From Podaxis mareebaensis (Eukaryota; Basidiomycota; Agaricomycetes; Agaricales; Agaricaceae), in assembly GCA_018524725.1 (NCBI GenBank), contig JAEUWP010000634.1, forward strand, positions 16,424 through 80,423: a DNA stretch of 64,000 nt, given 5' to 3'. Each line of letters begins with the position of its first letter. Position 1 is the first letter of the stretch. The position numbers and the translations under genes were made by a program. The notes under the pieces are model-generated. The model saw only the letters and a list, made by a program, of their open reading frames with translations. It did not search any database and was not told the origin of the DNA. Shown here piece after piece: positions 1 through 20,334 of the stretch.

Positions 1-390
1 GGCTAGATTTTTTTTATTTATAGTGAGATTTTTTTTTTTACTTTAGAAATAAATTTATTATTTTTAGTAACTTGAAATAATAATAATAATAATTATTATT
101 AAGGTTATAATGATAATGATAATGATAATGATAAATATTTTTACCTGCCTATGGCTGTAACAAGCTGCGCCCTAGCCTGTGGCAAGGCTGGGTGCAGCAA
201 GAATTATTTTATAATCAGATATTTTATCATTATATTTAATAATTAATTTTCCTTTTCTAGTACATAAATTTCAACTGAATTTTCATTATCATTTTTTTTT
301 ATAATTTTGGCGATAGTTTCTGCAGCCATTGGCTGTGGCACCCTAGCCACAGGCAAGGGTGTTATTTGAAAGAGTAAGAGTAGCCACAGG

Positions 391-445
391 CTACAAAGAC
401 AAAGACAAAGACAAAAACTAAAACAAAGACTAAGACTACAACAAG
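391..445. repeat. Short tandem repeat (ACAAAG/ACTAAA-like)
   Basis: Imperfect tandem copies of a purine-rich hexamer (acaaag, with acaaaa and actaag variants), directly after a GC hairpin with an ACA loop. No function can be read from it. Confidence 0.7.
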
Positions 446-689
446 AAAAATCTTATCACTATGAATTAATAAACCATATTTTAGCCAAAGGCTGGATCAT
501 GAGTTATAGGTAGTTGCAGCCAGTCACCCTTGCCACAGGCTAGGGCGCTGCTGGCAATAATGTTTATAATTATGATAATTAATTTTATCAGCCGGGCCGG
601 AATATCAGTTAATAACTCTTTTTTTCACCCTAGCCAAAGGCTAGGCTTTACCTTCTCTTACTCCAAACTAAAGATGCAGCTTTACTGCA

Positions 690-997
690 TCTAAATTAAT
701 AGATTTATATTCTTCAAATTTAATATAAAGTTTTGAATATGTTCTATAAAATATTCCTTATGATCTTTACTAGCAGCCGCAGCCACAGGCTGCTGCTGCT
801 GTATTAAAAGATTTGATTCTAAAAAGAATTATAATATGTTGATTTTCATTTATATTATTAACAAAATTATCCCAGAAATTATTAACAACAGCCTTTGGCT
901 GATATTAATTCATTTGCAGCCTTGCTGTAGCCAAAGGCTAGATAATTTTATCTTTAACATGATAAGTATAATTATTCCACATTTTTAGCCAATTCAT
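690..997 (-). pseudogene. Decayed ORF starting with a copied cox1 start region
   Basis: On the minus strand an ATG at 995-997 is preceded by sequence matching the cox1 leader (shared block about 989-1020, with an 8-base deletion relative to cox1) and opens with the cox1-like residues MNWL. The frame then reads KMWNNYTYHVKDKII and meets TAG in a GC element near 938-940. Beyond the hairpins a plausible continuation reads VNNINENQHIIILFRIKS. That segment resembles the ORF at 4881-5225 (SNQYILIQFKI) and the remnant near 28.4 kb (INKDRHIIIRIQI). It may be a third cox1-leader chimera, and the body could be the N-terminus of a plasmid-type DNA polymerase, but that identification is weak. It is not expressed as one protein. 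Confidence 0.4.
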
Positions 998-2279
998 TGT
1001 ATTTAGCTATGTTTCTTCGGCTTAAGCTGGCAGGAGATATTTGATAAATTTAAAGTATTATTACTACAGCCATTGGCTGCAGCCAGCCAAAGGCCGCAGC
1101 TAGTATTATATAAAAAATGTAAGTATTCCTGCCTTTGGCTGGATGTAAATCCTGAGAGTTTTTATAACTAGAAATGAAACATTATTTCAAAAATCCAGCA
1201 GCCTCTGGCTGGTGTTCCACCAGCCTTTGGCTGGTGCTCCAAGTTCTTTAACAGGAGGTTTAACTCATACTAGCCGGGCTACTAATAATAGTCAATTACC
1301 TGGAGATTTGCTCCAGCACCGGCCATAGGGTGCGGCTGAAAGATTTAAAATCTAGTCTTTGGCTACAAAATTTAAAAGTTAATAGTAGCCCCCGCAGTTT
1401 AAGGCGGTGCAGGTACTAAAAATATCTTAAATACCCCATGATAAAATTCAGTACAATTATTAAGAAAACAAAATCACTATCAATTAAAAAAAAAATCTCA
1501 AAAATCAAAAATTTTATTATCATTTAAAAATTCAATTCTTAGATATACAGCAGCGCCCTAGCCTGTGGCAAGGCTGGGCGCTGCAGCCATAGGCTGCTAG
1601 TAAAGTAAAACAAAATAAAAATATCAGCACCACCCTTGCCACAGGCTAGGGCGCTGCACCCACCCAAAAGGCTGCTGCTACTAAATACACATTTTTATGA
1701 AAGTTAATTTTCTATCATTTTTTCCAGCCCAGCAGCCTATGGCTGGTGCAGCCAGTCATTTTTTGTATTTTTTAGTTTGCAGCCAAAAGGCTGCTGCCAG
1801 CCAGCCATTGGCTGCTGCAGCATCCCTTTAGGCGGATAGCTAGATTTTTATTTTCAACTACAGCCTTTGGCTGAATATTACTATATTCTTGTAGCCTAGA
1901 AAATGCAGACCTTTGCTACACCGGCACCATTTTGGCCCAGCCTTTGGCTGCTCCAGCCAATGGCTGGCTGAGGGGGGGGGGGGGAATGCAGCTTCAAATA
2001 AAGAATAAATTTATTTTTAAAAGAAGATTAAGTAGTAAATTTTTTATATAAAAAGATTATAAATTGCAGCCAAAGGCGGCACCTTATAATTAAAATTAAT
2101 TCTAGTTTAAAGTTTAAAATTTATTTTTGTAATTTTCACCAGCCAATGGCTGGGTGGCGGCTGCTGCAATAATATAAATTTAGCTCTAGATTAGTATGTG
2201 CATGCAGCCTTTGGCTGCCATAGGCGGAAAAAAAGCGTAGCATATTATTCTAAACTGGGTTAGCATAGTACTTAAATTA

Positions 2280-2351
2280 GCCTCGGTTGCTTAGTGGTCA
2301 AAGCGCTATACTGAAGATATAGATATGGAAGTTCGATTCTCCCCCGGGGCA
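2280..2351 (+). tRNA. trnF: tRNA-Phe (GAA)
   Basis: Complete cloverleaf. The acceptor GCCTCGG pairs with CCGGGGC (one T-G), the anticodon loop is CTGAAGA, and the discriminator is A. It is the only plus-strand tRNA inside the otherwise minus-strand left block. Confidence 0.9.
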
Positions 2352-2822
2352 TTTATCTAACAGTAGTTGAGTTAAAAATTATTCTAGCCTTGCCACAGGC
2401 TAGGCTACACATGTGATTATAAACAATGGATTTAAAATTAAAAAAGAAAACAATGCTATTAATAAATATAGTTACAGCGGCCTAGCCTTTGGCAAGGGTG
2501 GCTGTATCTATAACACGATCTTATTTTAAATTTTAAATAATAGCATACCACTTTAACTAAGTGGATATATAATATTAAGTGTGATAACATTCGAATTCTA
2601 GTAGTAGCAGCCTTTGGCTGCAGCAGCCTGTGGCTGCAGCCTGTGGCTGCTGCTAAAATACCTATCAATATTTGTAACACCCGCAGCCAAAGGCTGCTGC
2701 AGCCACAGGCTGCTGCTAATACTTAAATATATTATTAGATTCATAAGATATTTAAGTCTTATCAGAGGTGTAGTGTAATTTTAGCATTTTCATTCACTGG
2801 AGATTTAATCAATGTAATCCAA

Positions 2823-3044
2823 ATGATTATTGATTATAGCCAAAGGCTAGATAATTTCTTAATTAATATCTCTGAATGGCTTAAAAGCTTTACTAATAAA
2901 CAAGATATAGCAGCCGCAGCCATTAGGCGGCTGCAGCCTCTGGCTGCAGCGGCCTTTGGGAGGAGCTGCAGCCTAGCCTTTGGCAAGGGTGGGTTATTAG
3001 GGAAGAATTCAAGTTCAAAGCTAATAATTTCACTTTATAAATAA
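2823..3044 (+). CDS. Weak ORF, possible remnant of a mitochondrial hypothetical protein
   Basis: A 73-residue frame. Residues from DYSQRLDNFLINISEWLK to NKQDI look like real protein. The middle (about residues 33-55) is only translated GC elements (AAAA, LAFGKGG), and the tail SSSKLIISLYK is AT-rich again. The frame also continues upstream without a stop for a short distance. The pattern of protein sequence interrupted by translated hairpins matches the damaged ORFs elsewhere in the window, so this is probably a remnant. No family is recognised. Confidence 0.25.
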   Translation: MIIDYSQRLDNFLINISEWLKSFTNKQDIAAAAIRRLQPLAAAAFGRSCSLAFGKGGLLGKNSSSKLIISLYK

Positions 3045-3050
3045 GTAATA

Positions 3051-3280
3051 TTTCAAGCCTTGGCTGTAATTCGTTTTAATTTATTTTATTTTTTGTTTTT
3101 AGCAGCCGCGTTTTTTGTTTTGTTTTTGTTTTGTTTTGTTTCTTAATTTTTTGTTTTTTGTTTTGTTTAATTTCAAGCCTTGGCTGTAATTTATTTTTAA
3201 TTTATTTTTTAATTAATTAAATATTGTGTGCGTAAAAATTTGTTTTTTGTTTTTAGCAGCCGCGTTTTTTGTTTTAAATT
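3051..3280. repeat. Paired T-rich blocks with embedded GC core
   Basis: Two units each have a short segment containing caagccttggctgtaatt (3053 and 3173), then T-rich DNA, then TTTTTAGCAGCCGCG followed by TTTTTTGTTTT (near 3095 and 3250). A related TTTTTAGCAGC block lies at 28586, and its inverse lies near 26485. The spacing and order suggest a local tandem duplication. Confidence 0.6.
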
Positions 3281-3596
3281 TGTAATATTATAGCCTACAA
3301 TTTAATATAACTTAATTAAATAGACCAGTTAGCCAAGCTTAGAATTTTTATAGGACTAGACCACCCTTTTGTTGCCACAGGCTAGGCTGGGGGTAAATTA
3401 TAATTAAATTCTGCTATACTCGCCAGCAGTAGCATTGCTATTTAATTTTAAATTTAACCTCAGGTTAAATTTTTATTATTGGCTGCACCAGCCAATGGCT
3501 GCTGCAGCTGCACCCTTTGGCTGCAGCCCATGGCTGCAGCAGCCTATGTTGCAGCAACCTATTATCGCAGCCTAGCCACAGGCAAGGGTGGGTGTG

Positions 3597-3755
3597 CTAA
3601 TTTTTTTTACTTAATTTAGTTATATATAATCTTATAACTTGTTGGAAAGTAAATGAAGGTAAAATATATTTTGAGAAAACAAAAATTATAGAGAATAAAA
3701 CAGCAAATGCAAATACTAATTGATTAAAGAAATAAAATGGTATTAGTTGTGGCAT
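3597..3755 (-). CDS. atp8: ATP synthase Fo subunit 8
   Basis: Encodes a 52-residue protein starting [17 protein letters not shown], the conserved start of fungal mitochondrial ATP8. A single hydrophobic helix (about residues 9-32) is followed by a basic tail ending in KLSKKN. ATP8 is a small membrane component of the Fo stator of complex V. The frame is open 16 codons further upstream, but MPQL is the family start and was chosen. The stop is TAG. It is the last gene of the minus-strand block, followed by GC hairpins. Its leader (about 3800-3965) appears to have been copied next to the ORF at 39128-39937. Confidence 0.85.
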   Translation of the reverse strand: MPQLIPFYFFNQLVFAFAVLFSIIFVFSKYILPSFTFQQVIRLYITKLSKKN

Positions 3756-3970
3756 TATATTTATTATATTTTTTATAGGTTCTAATTTTAACTTTTCAGC
3801 CAAAGGCTGTAACTGTACTTTACTAGAACTATCTCTGCTTATTTTAAGCTTATATAATAATCTTGATTTTGTAGCCTTGCCGCACCAGCCATAGGCTGCT
3901 GCTGCTGCAGCAGCCTAATGGCTGCGGCTGCTATTATATTATTAATGAGATATTGAGGCTGTATTGTTTG
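3756..3970 (-). repeat. atp8 leader, partly duplicated at 39.94-40.05 kb
   Basis: Upstream of atp8. Shared blocks are aactatctctgctta (about 3826-3842), the aagctt that follows it, and attaatgagata (about 3942-3953). The same blocks occur in the same order at 39968-40052, upstream of a different minus-strand ORF. The atp8 copy also contains a hairpin cluster of about 55 bases (3872-3931) that is missing from the other copy. The leader may therefore carry a promoter or translational signal. Confidence 0.55.
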
Positions 3971-4129
3971 TAGCCAAAGGCTATAAAACCTAATTATAAG
4001 CTACAGCAGCCGCCTTTTGGCTGCGGGTGCTGTATTAACACCCTTAAATTAGTTTTATGTACTGTAAAACAAAGATATTAGCGGCTCAGGCTATTGGCTG
4101 AATATTAAAAAAAAAATTTTTTTTTTTAT

Positions 4130-4201
4130 TACGAGTAGCCAGGTTCGAACTGACAACCTCAACTTGGAAGGCAGAGATTATACCAATTTAACTATACTCG
4201 C
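4130..4201 (-). tRNA. trnG: tRNA-Gly (UCC)
   Basis: Cloverleaf on the minus strand: acceptor GCGAGTA with TACTCGT (G1-T72 wobble), anticodon loop CTTCCAA, T loop TTCGAAC, discriminator A. One T-T mismatch sits in the anticodon stem. Confidence 0.9.
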
Positions 4202-5764
4202 TTTTACATTATACTATAAAATGTTTATATTTAACTGACCGCAGCCTAGGCTATAATTTATATTATAATAAAAGATCTACTAAAACCTTTATAGTAATAG
4301 CACCACCCACCCTTGCCTGTGGCTAGGCTGCTGCACCCAGCCTTTTGGCTGGTTGCTGCTACTAGCTGGACCGGCTGCAGCTGCCAAAAGACTGCTACTA
4401 ATTTTGTAGCAGCCGCAGCCATTAGGCGGCTGCAGCAGCAGCCAATGGCTGCTGCTGCTGCTATTAATTGATACTCTTTTAGTTTTAATAAAAAATACTT
4501 TACTAGCCCATAATGACACCCTAGCTTTTTTTTTTGCACCTGCAGCCTGTGGAGCAGCGGCAGCGGCCATAGGCTGCAGGTGGCCGCTGCCATCAAACCA
4601 ACAAATTAAGTATGGTTGATGTTCATTATAGCAGCCTTTGGCTGCAGCCAAAAGCTGCAGCTGCTATTACCCGTGTTTCTAAATCTAGCAGCGGCCTTTG
4701 GCTGGGTGGCAAGTAATAAAATTTTCATTATCTTACGAGTAGGATTAGTTTTCTTAATGAATCTAGCCTTTGGCTAGAACACAATAAGAATATAATACAC
4801 CATTATATTTCTAGTTTCAATATCCAGCCTTTGGCTGTCATAAATTTTTCACTTTAAAAAAATAGAAGGTTTTATAGATTTTATAAATTTAGTTTTCTTT
4901 TTATAAAGAAATTTTTAATTTTCAGCCTAGCCACAGGCAAGACTGCTACTAATTTTGTAGCAGCCAAAGGCTGCAGCCATAGGCTGCTGCTGCAGCCGCC
5001 GGCCTTTGGCTGGCTGCGGCTGCTGCAGCCATTGGCTGCAGCGGCTGCTATTAATTGAACATATGATATAGATTTAACATTACCAGATGATTCTAATATT
5101 TTAAATTGTATCAATATATATTGATTACTTTTTAATTGTAGCCTTTGTAGCCTATTAATTATTAATTTATCAGTTAAAACTTGATTTTCAAATTTTACTG
5201 AATAAGTAAGCCATTTATTTTTCATATTTAATTCATATTTTTTTAATTAAAAAGAGATAAATATACATTTTTATGTAATATATAAATGATACAATCTCTT
5301 AATATATCATATACATTTCTTATTAATATAGGATATAATAAAAAGAGGAGGGTTATAGCAGCCTTTGGCTGCAGCGGAAGCCAGCCAAAGGCCGGCTGCA
5401 GCTGGCCGCAGCTATTTAATTCATATGCATAAAACATTATAAAGTTTTAGAACTCAAGGGGTTATTTTTGTAGCCGCAGCCAGCCAAAGGCCGGCGGCTG
5501 CTAGTACTATAAAATTGTTTTATTTGTTTGTTGTGTTTTATGTGGTTGTGGCCTTGCCGCCTTTGGCTGCTAGGCTAGTTGTGTTGTTCTGGCTAAAGCA
5601 TTCGCTAGGATTTGGATTTTGAAATTCAAGAATTTACTAGCCTAGCCACACATATAGCAGCCTCTGGCTGCAGCAGCCTTTGGCTGGGTGCCGCTGCCTA
5701 GCCAAAGGCTAGGGCGCAGCTGGTAATTAATTTTGTTATGTATTTTAACACATATAATATATTA
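4202..5764. other. Spacer with GC clusters and ORF debris
   Basis: Heavily loaded with hairpins; 4320-4450 and 4930-5050 are among the densest clusters in the window. Short minus-strand open stretches between the elements read like broken protein (for example WASKVFFIKTKRVSIN near 4460-4515). One longer piece is listed separately at 4881-5225. Confidence 0.6.
4881..5225 (-). pseudogene. Unidentified ORF, possible plasmid DNA polymerase N-terminal fragment
   Basis: A 114-residue frame. The first about 59 residues (MKNKWLTYSVKFENQVLTD, then a segment with SNQYILIQFKI and SSGNVKSISYVQLI) are protein-like. The rest (AAAAANGCSSRSQPK and so on) is translated GC hairpins. The SNQYILIQFKI block resembles ENQHIIILFRIKS at about 840-880 and NKDRHIIIRIQI near 28.4 kb, so a small family of N-terminal fragments exists. 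Linear mitochondrial plasmid DNA polymerases have a broadly similar N-terminal segment, and a polymerase-like C-terminal fragment lies at 25.8-26.0 kb. That link is inference. Confidence 0.35.
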
Positions 5765-6583
5765 TTATTTATTCGTTGTATTTTTTGTATTATCAGCAGC
5801 CGCCGGCCTTTGGCTGGCTGCGGCTACTATTTTTGTAATTTTTTTTTTTATCTGTACTTGGGGGAAATTGTTATTAGTGTTTAAATTTACACTAGCCTCA
5901 GTACTAGGCGCATATACTTCATTATTAATTTTAGATATTACTATTGTAGCAAACATAGCTAATAGTAATATTACACTTAAAGTTATTAATAATACAGCAC
6001 CGTAAGTATATAAACTATAACCTAAAGATTCTATTTGTTGGAAATCTGTAATAATTACATCACTACTTTGACTAGTAAAAATAGGAGCTAAATTACTATT
6101 AGTTACAATAGAATTAATTAAATCAATAGAAACTACTAGTTTTTGGCTAGACCAGTTACCTAAATTACTGCTACCAGATAATATAGTATTTAAATAAGTA
6201 ATTTTATCTAAGAATATAGATATAGCTGGAACATTATTAAAGTTAAATGGTATAATACTAAATATTATAAATATAAATAAAGAACCTATTGCTATAGCTA
6301 AAGGTAAGTTTTTAGTATATTGACTACCTGTTTCTAAAATATCAGTTAATTTAATATTAATCATCATAATTACGAATAAGAATAAAACTGCTATAGCTCC
6401 AACATATACTATAATATATGATATACCTACAAAATTTATTCCTATTAAGATTAAATATCCAGCACCAGATACAAAAGTAGAAATTAAGAAGATTACTGAA
6501 ATTACAGGGTTTTTTGATGTAATAGAGAATACACTAGATAATAATGTTGCAAAAGCTAACATATTTACAAATATTGTTGTCAT
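5765..6583 (-). CDS. nad6: NADH dehydrogenase subunit 6
   Basis: A complex I membrane subunit of 272 residues with five hydrophobic helices. The conserved helix YIIVYVGAIAVLFLFVIMM (about residues 55-73) is present. The core ends near LLAMFATIVISKIN (about residue 220). The remaining about 50 residues are hydrophilic and include translated GC elements (AAASQRPAAADNTKN), so the C-terminus is longer than usual and probably extended by hairpin insertion. The stop is TAA. It lies between nad4 and trnG on the minus strand. The plus-strand frame across its 3' end is a shadow. Confidence 0.93.
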   Translation of the reverse strand: MTTIFVNMLAFATLLSSVFSITSKNPVISVIFLISTFVSGAGYLILIGINFVGISYIIVYVGAIAVLFLFVIMMINIKLTDILETGSQYTKNLPLAIAIGSLFIFIIFSIIPFNFNNVPAISIFLDKITYLNTILSGSSNLGNWSSQKLVVSIDLINSIVTNSNLAPIFTSQSSDVIITDFQQIESLGYSLYTYGAVLLITLSVILLLAMFATIVISKINNEVYAPSTEASVNLNTNNNFPQVQIKKKITKIVAAASQRPAAADNTKNTTNK

Positions 6584-7821
6584 TTTTTTATTTTAAAGTT
6601 AATAAACCTAGCTTTATTATTAATCTCTGCAGCGGCCAGCTGCAGCCAATAACCGAAGCCGGTCGCAGCAGCCTATGGCTGCAGCCTTTGGCTGCTACAG
6701 CCTAGCCTTTGGCAAGGGTGGCAGAGAAGCATAAAGATTAAATTAATATAAGCTAGCCACATTTAGTGGATGCCTACATATAAAATTATAGCCTTTGGCT
6801 ATAATTTATAAATTATAGCCTTTGGCTATAATATAACTAATCTATTAGCATAGTTAATCAAATAACAGGCAAAGACTAATCTTATTTGAAATTAATTAAA
6901 AATTAATTACAGCAGCAGCCATTGGCGGCTGCAGCAGCCTTTAGCTGCGGCAAGGCTAGAAAAAAAGATTAAGATTAGTAGGTTTAACCAAGAATTAGTG
7001 ACCTTAATTTTTATGATTACAATATTTTTTTTTTATTATTTGTAAAGCTCAGCCTTGCCTTTGGCTAGCTTCTAGCTATTCTGGTTTTAGCACCAGCCAT
7101 TGGCTGCACCAGCCAAAAGGCTGGGAGCAGCTGCAGCCAATGGCTGCACCAGCCACCCAAAAGGCTGGGTGCTGCTGCTCCCTAGCCACAGGCTAGGGCG
7201 CTGGTATTGTATTAATCTAAAAATAGCCCTCCCTTAGGAGGAAGATTAGCTATACAAATAATATATTAATATTAATTTCAATTATAAAAATATATATACT
7301 TAAGGCAGGATGTTTAAACATTCCATGGATTTGTTTCTTGTTAATTGCAGCCGCCCAGCCTTTGGCTGGGTGGCGGTTACACTAAAATGGAGAATATGAT
7401 CTGGGAGCCGCCGGCCTTTGGCTGACAGGAGGCTAATAAAACTAGAGTAGCAGCCGCCACCCAGCCAAAGGCTGGGCGGCTGCAGCACACCCATTGGCTG
7501 GAGCAGCAGCCTTTGGCTGGCTATTAAAAATAAAAATCCAGCTTAAAGCAGGGAGGGGGGTATACTTTATAGCATTAGCATCTAGTAGCAGCGGCAGCGG
7601 CAGCAGCGGCAGCGGCAGCCAAAGGCTGCTGCTGCTACAAAGGCTGCTGCGGCTATTAAATATTTAACTTATAAGCTACATATAGTAGTATATATTGTGT
7701 TGTAGCCGCCCAGCCTTGCCACAGGCTAGGATGCTGCTAATATTTTTGCTATGCTTTGCTATGCTTTGCTTTGCTTTGCTTTGCTTTGCTTTGCTATAAA
7801 AATATATTAAATTAAGCATAA
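6584..7821. other. nad4-nad6 spacer with GC clusters and CTTTG repeat
   Basis: No gene seen. Contains a doubled ttatagcctttggctata hairpin (6786-6832), large clusters at 6630-6720, 7085-7200 and 7340-7520, a string of GCAGCG units at 7585-7620, and the pentamer repeat at 7745-7797. Confidence 0.65.
7745..7797. repeat. CTATG/CTTTG pentanucleotide tandem repeat
   Basis: About ten tandem pentamers (GCTATGCTTT changing to GCTTT) just downstream of the nad4 stop on the transcribed strand. Likely slippage-prone and possibly polymorphic between isolates. Confidence 0.8.
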
Positions 7822-9309
7822 TTAAGCTACAGTATAAAGTAAAGCAGATGTAGCAGTATGTAAAGAAGTTAAAATTACATTAGGTAATATACCGAAAACT
7901 ACAGTAGGTATTAATAAACTAATTAAAAGATAATATTCTCTTCTATTAATATCTTTAGCTAGAGGTGGTAAAGAAGGAGATAAGTTACCATAAGATAATC
8001 TATTATACAAGAATATAGAGTAACAAGCAGATAAAACAATTCCAGTTGCACCTAAGCAAGCAATTATAGGATTTTGTTGCCATATTCCAATTAAAGATAA
8101 TTGTTCACCTAAGAAGTTTAAACTTAAAGGTATACCTGTATTACATAAAGTGAAAATGAAGAATAATATAGTAAACACTGGCATATATGTAGCTAATCCT
8201 CTAATATAATTAATAATTCTTTTCCCAGTTCTATCATAAATTATACCTCCAACACATATAAATAGAGCTGGTGATACAAATCCGTGACCTAAAGCTAATA
8301 ATATTCCACCTTCAATACCTTGTATTGTATTAGAGAATATACCTAAAACAACTACACCCATGTGTGCAATACTACTATAAGCAATTAATCTTTTTGTATC
8401 TTGTTGTATGATAGTAGAGAAACTAGCATATATTATAGCTATTATAGCTATAGTTTGTACTAATGGATTAAAGTAATTTGTTGCATCTGGTAAAAAATTA
8501 ATTAATACTCTCAAATATCCATATGTAGCTAATTTTAAGATTGTAGCAGCTAGTATTATTGATCCAGCTAATGGTGAATCAGCGTGAGCTTTAGGTAACC
8601 AAATTATAAATGGATATAATGGAGTTTTAACTGCAAAAGCTAAGAAGAATCCTAACCATAAAATTTTTTGACTTTCTAAACTAATAGAATATAATGAAAT
8701 TAATTGGAAATCTGTTGAACCTATATAGCTATATATCATTAATATACATAATAACATAGGTAAACTACCAGCTAATGTATATAAGAAAAATAAGAATGCT
8801 GATCTAAATCTATCATTACCGTGTCCAAATATTACTATTACTATAAATAATATTGGTAATACACTTTCGAAGAAGATATAGAATAATAATAAATCTAATG
8901 ATACAAAAGCACATATTTGTAATGTTTCTAATAATAAGAATGAAATTAAAAAGAATTTTAGATTTTTAGTTATATTTGTATAATTAGATAATAATGCTAC
9001 AGGTGTTACAAATGTAGTTAATAATACAAAATATAAAGATATACCATCTATACCAAAATTTAAATTACAAAAGTTTCCGTAGCCGCCAAAGGCCGCTGCT
9101 GGATTAAATTCTGATGAAACTGAAACTACAAATTGATATTGTGTTTGACTAGAATCAAATTGATACCAAATAAATAATGAAATAAAGAAATTAATTAGAG
9201 ATGTTGTCAAAGCTATTTTTTTCATTTGATTTTGACTCTCTATAGTATTTGACATAGGTAGAATTATTAAACTACCTATTATAGGTATTAATAGTAATAA
9301 AGTTATCAT
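7822..9309 (-). CDS. nad4: NADH dehydrogenase subunit 4
   Basis: A 495-residue proton-pumping antiporter-like subunit of complex I. It has many hydrophobic helices and the conserved segments NFGIDGISLYFVLLTTF, FYIFFESVLPILFIVI, KTPLYPFIIWLPKAHADSP and AYSSIAHMGVV. The start ATG gives the usual MITLLLLIPIIGS-like opening, and the stop is TAA. An in-frame GC element adds residues around NPAAAFGGYGN (about 68-78) just before NFGIDG, in a position that is normally a variable loop. Nothing else in the coding region is disturbed. Confidence 0.96.
   Translation of the reverse strand: MITLLLLIPIIGSLIILPMSNTIESQNQMKKIALTTSLINFFISLFIWYQFDSSQTQYQFVVSVSSEFNPAAAFGGYGNFCNLNFGIDGISLYFVLLTTFVTPVALLSNYTNITKNLKFFLISFLLLETLQICAFVSLDLLLFYIFFESVLPILFIVIVIFGHGNDRFRSAFLFFLYTLAGSLPMLLCILMIYSYIGSTDFQLISLYSISLESQKILWLGFFLAFAVKTPLYPFIIWLPKAHADSPLAGSIILAATILKLATYGYLRVLINFLPDATNYFNPLVQTIAIIAIIYASFSTIIQQDTKRLIAYSSIAHMGVVVLGIFSNTIQGIEGGILLALGHGFVSPALFICVGGIIYDRTGKRIINYIRGLATYMPVFTILFFIFTLCNTGIPLSLNFLGEQLSLIGIWQQNPIIACLGATGIVLSACYSIFLYNRLSYGNLSPSLPPLAKDINRREYYLLISLLIPTVVFGILPNVILTSLHTATSALLYTVA
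9074..9104 (-). repeat. GC hairpin inserted in frame inside nad4
   Basis: The sequence tagccgccaaaggccgctgctgg lies inside nad4 and is translated as part of NPAAAFGGYGN. It is GC-rich in an otherwise very AT-rich gene and has the AAA-loop core of the spacer elements, so it is read as a tolerated in-frame insertion. Confidence 0.75.
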
Positions 9310-10185
9310 TTTTATTGTAAATTTTTTATTGATTATCTTTATTTTGATAATCTTATTGTAGCAGCCTATTCTCTGTACTGCAACTCTTATTATCAGTCCT
9401 TATATTTGGCCTAACTTTAAACTGGTCTAGTATCCGCATTAGGCTTATCTAGCTGCAGCGCCCACGCCCATAGGCTGCCGCTGCTATTTTACATGTTTTA
9501 GCAACCTGTCACCTCCCAACAGGGTGCACCAGCCTATGGCTGGTGCATGTGGCTGCAGCACCAGCCAATGGCTGCTGCTGCATTACATTTTATTTGATAA
9601 TTACTATCACCAGCCAAAGGCTGGCTGTATAGCCTTAGATGTATTAGACTTGGCTAGTTAAAGCGCTAGAGATAGTAGCAGCTAGACCTACAAAAAAAAT
9701 TTATATTTTTACTTTAGAGCCAATAAGGAGAGACTTTGTTAATTTATATATTTAAATAGGTTAAATTAATTATTATACTTAATTTTTAGCTTGATGTTTA
9801 AACTTTGAGTATTTTAAGCTCAAGAATTAGAAAAGCTGCACCCGCTGCAGCAGCCTTTGGCTGGAGCGGGTGCCTTTGGGAGCACCCAGCCAAAAGGCTG
9901 GGAGCTGCTGCAGCCAGCCAAAGGCCGCTGCTGGTGCTAATAAATAACATTTAAAGCCTTTTATATGGCTGCTGTAATAAAGATTACATATAATAATAAT
10001 AAATACGCTAGCCGCAGCCAAAAGGCTGCTGCAGCCATTGGCTGCTGCAGCGGCCTTTGGCTGGCTGCAGCTAGGGGGTAATATTCAATTTTTGTTTTTT
10101 GCAGCCAGAGGCTCAATGCTAGCAGTGTTTAACTTCTAGTATACAGACTTGTAATTGATTAATTTCAATTTAATTTTTAATAAAA
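9310..10185. other. cox1-nad4 spacer with GC hairpins
   Basis: No gene found. Contains hairpin clusters at 9455-9580, 9838-9930 and 10012-10070 and AT-rich DNA between them. The minus-strand frame at 9827-10021 is made mostly of translated hairpins. Confidence 0.65.
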
Positions 10186-20160
<9,975 letters not shown>

Positions 20161-20334
20161 TGTACTTTGCTATTTAGCTATGTCGTCTTAATTTCTATCT
20201 ATAAAACTAGATACATGATTATTACATTATTTAATCTAGCCAGCCAAAGGCCGCTATATTTTAAATGCAATAGTATAATTTAAAATAATTTATACCCCTT
20301 TTAAATTATTTATGGCCAAAGGCTAGAATTTAAT

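Larger units (their letters stand above)
1..2279. other. Spacer full of GC hairpins, no intact gene
   Basis: AT-rich spacer studded with AGCC/GGCT hairpins and compound clusters. It holds an ATGATA tandem repeat near 109-133, an ACAAAG-type repeat near 391-440, a G run at 1971-1982, and the decayed ORF listed separately at 690-997. No intact reading frame of known function is visible. Confidence 0.7.
2352..3596. other. Spacer with GC hairpins and T-rich repeats
   Basis: Contains dense GC clusters at 2470-2500, 2605-2650, 2680-2715, 2910-2990 and 3480-3595, and a repeated T-rich block at 3051-3280. Apart from the weak ORF at 2823-3044 nothing looks like a gene. Confidence 0.6.

Noticed and set aside
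4258..4651. Two overlapping minus-strand ORFs of 112 and 120 codons
   Set aside because: Most of their length is translated GC hairpins (AAAA, LWLQ, PKAAG); no protein-like core beyond a short piece.
5733..6005. Plus-strand ORF over the nad6 3' end
   Set aside because: Shadow of nad6 and a hairpin cluster.
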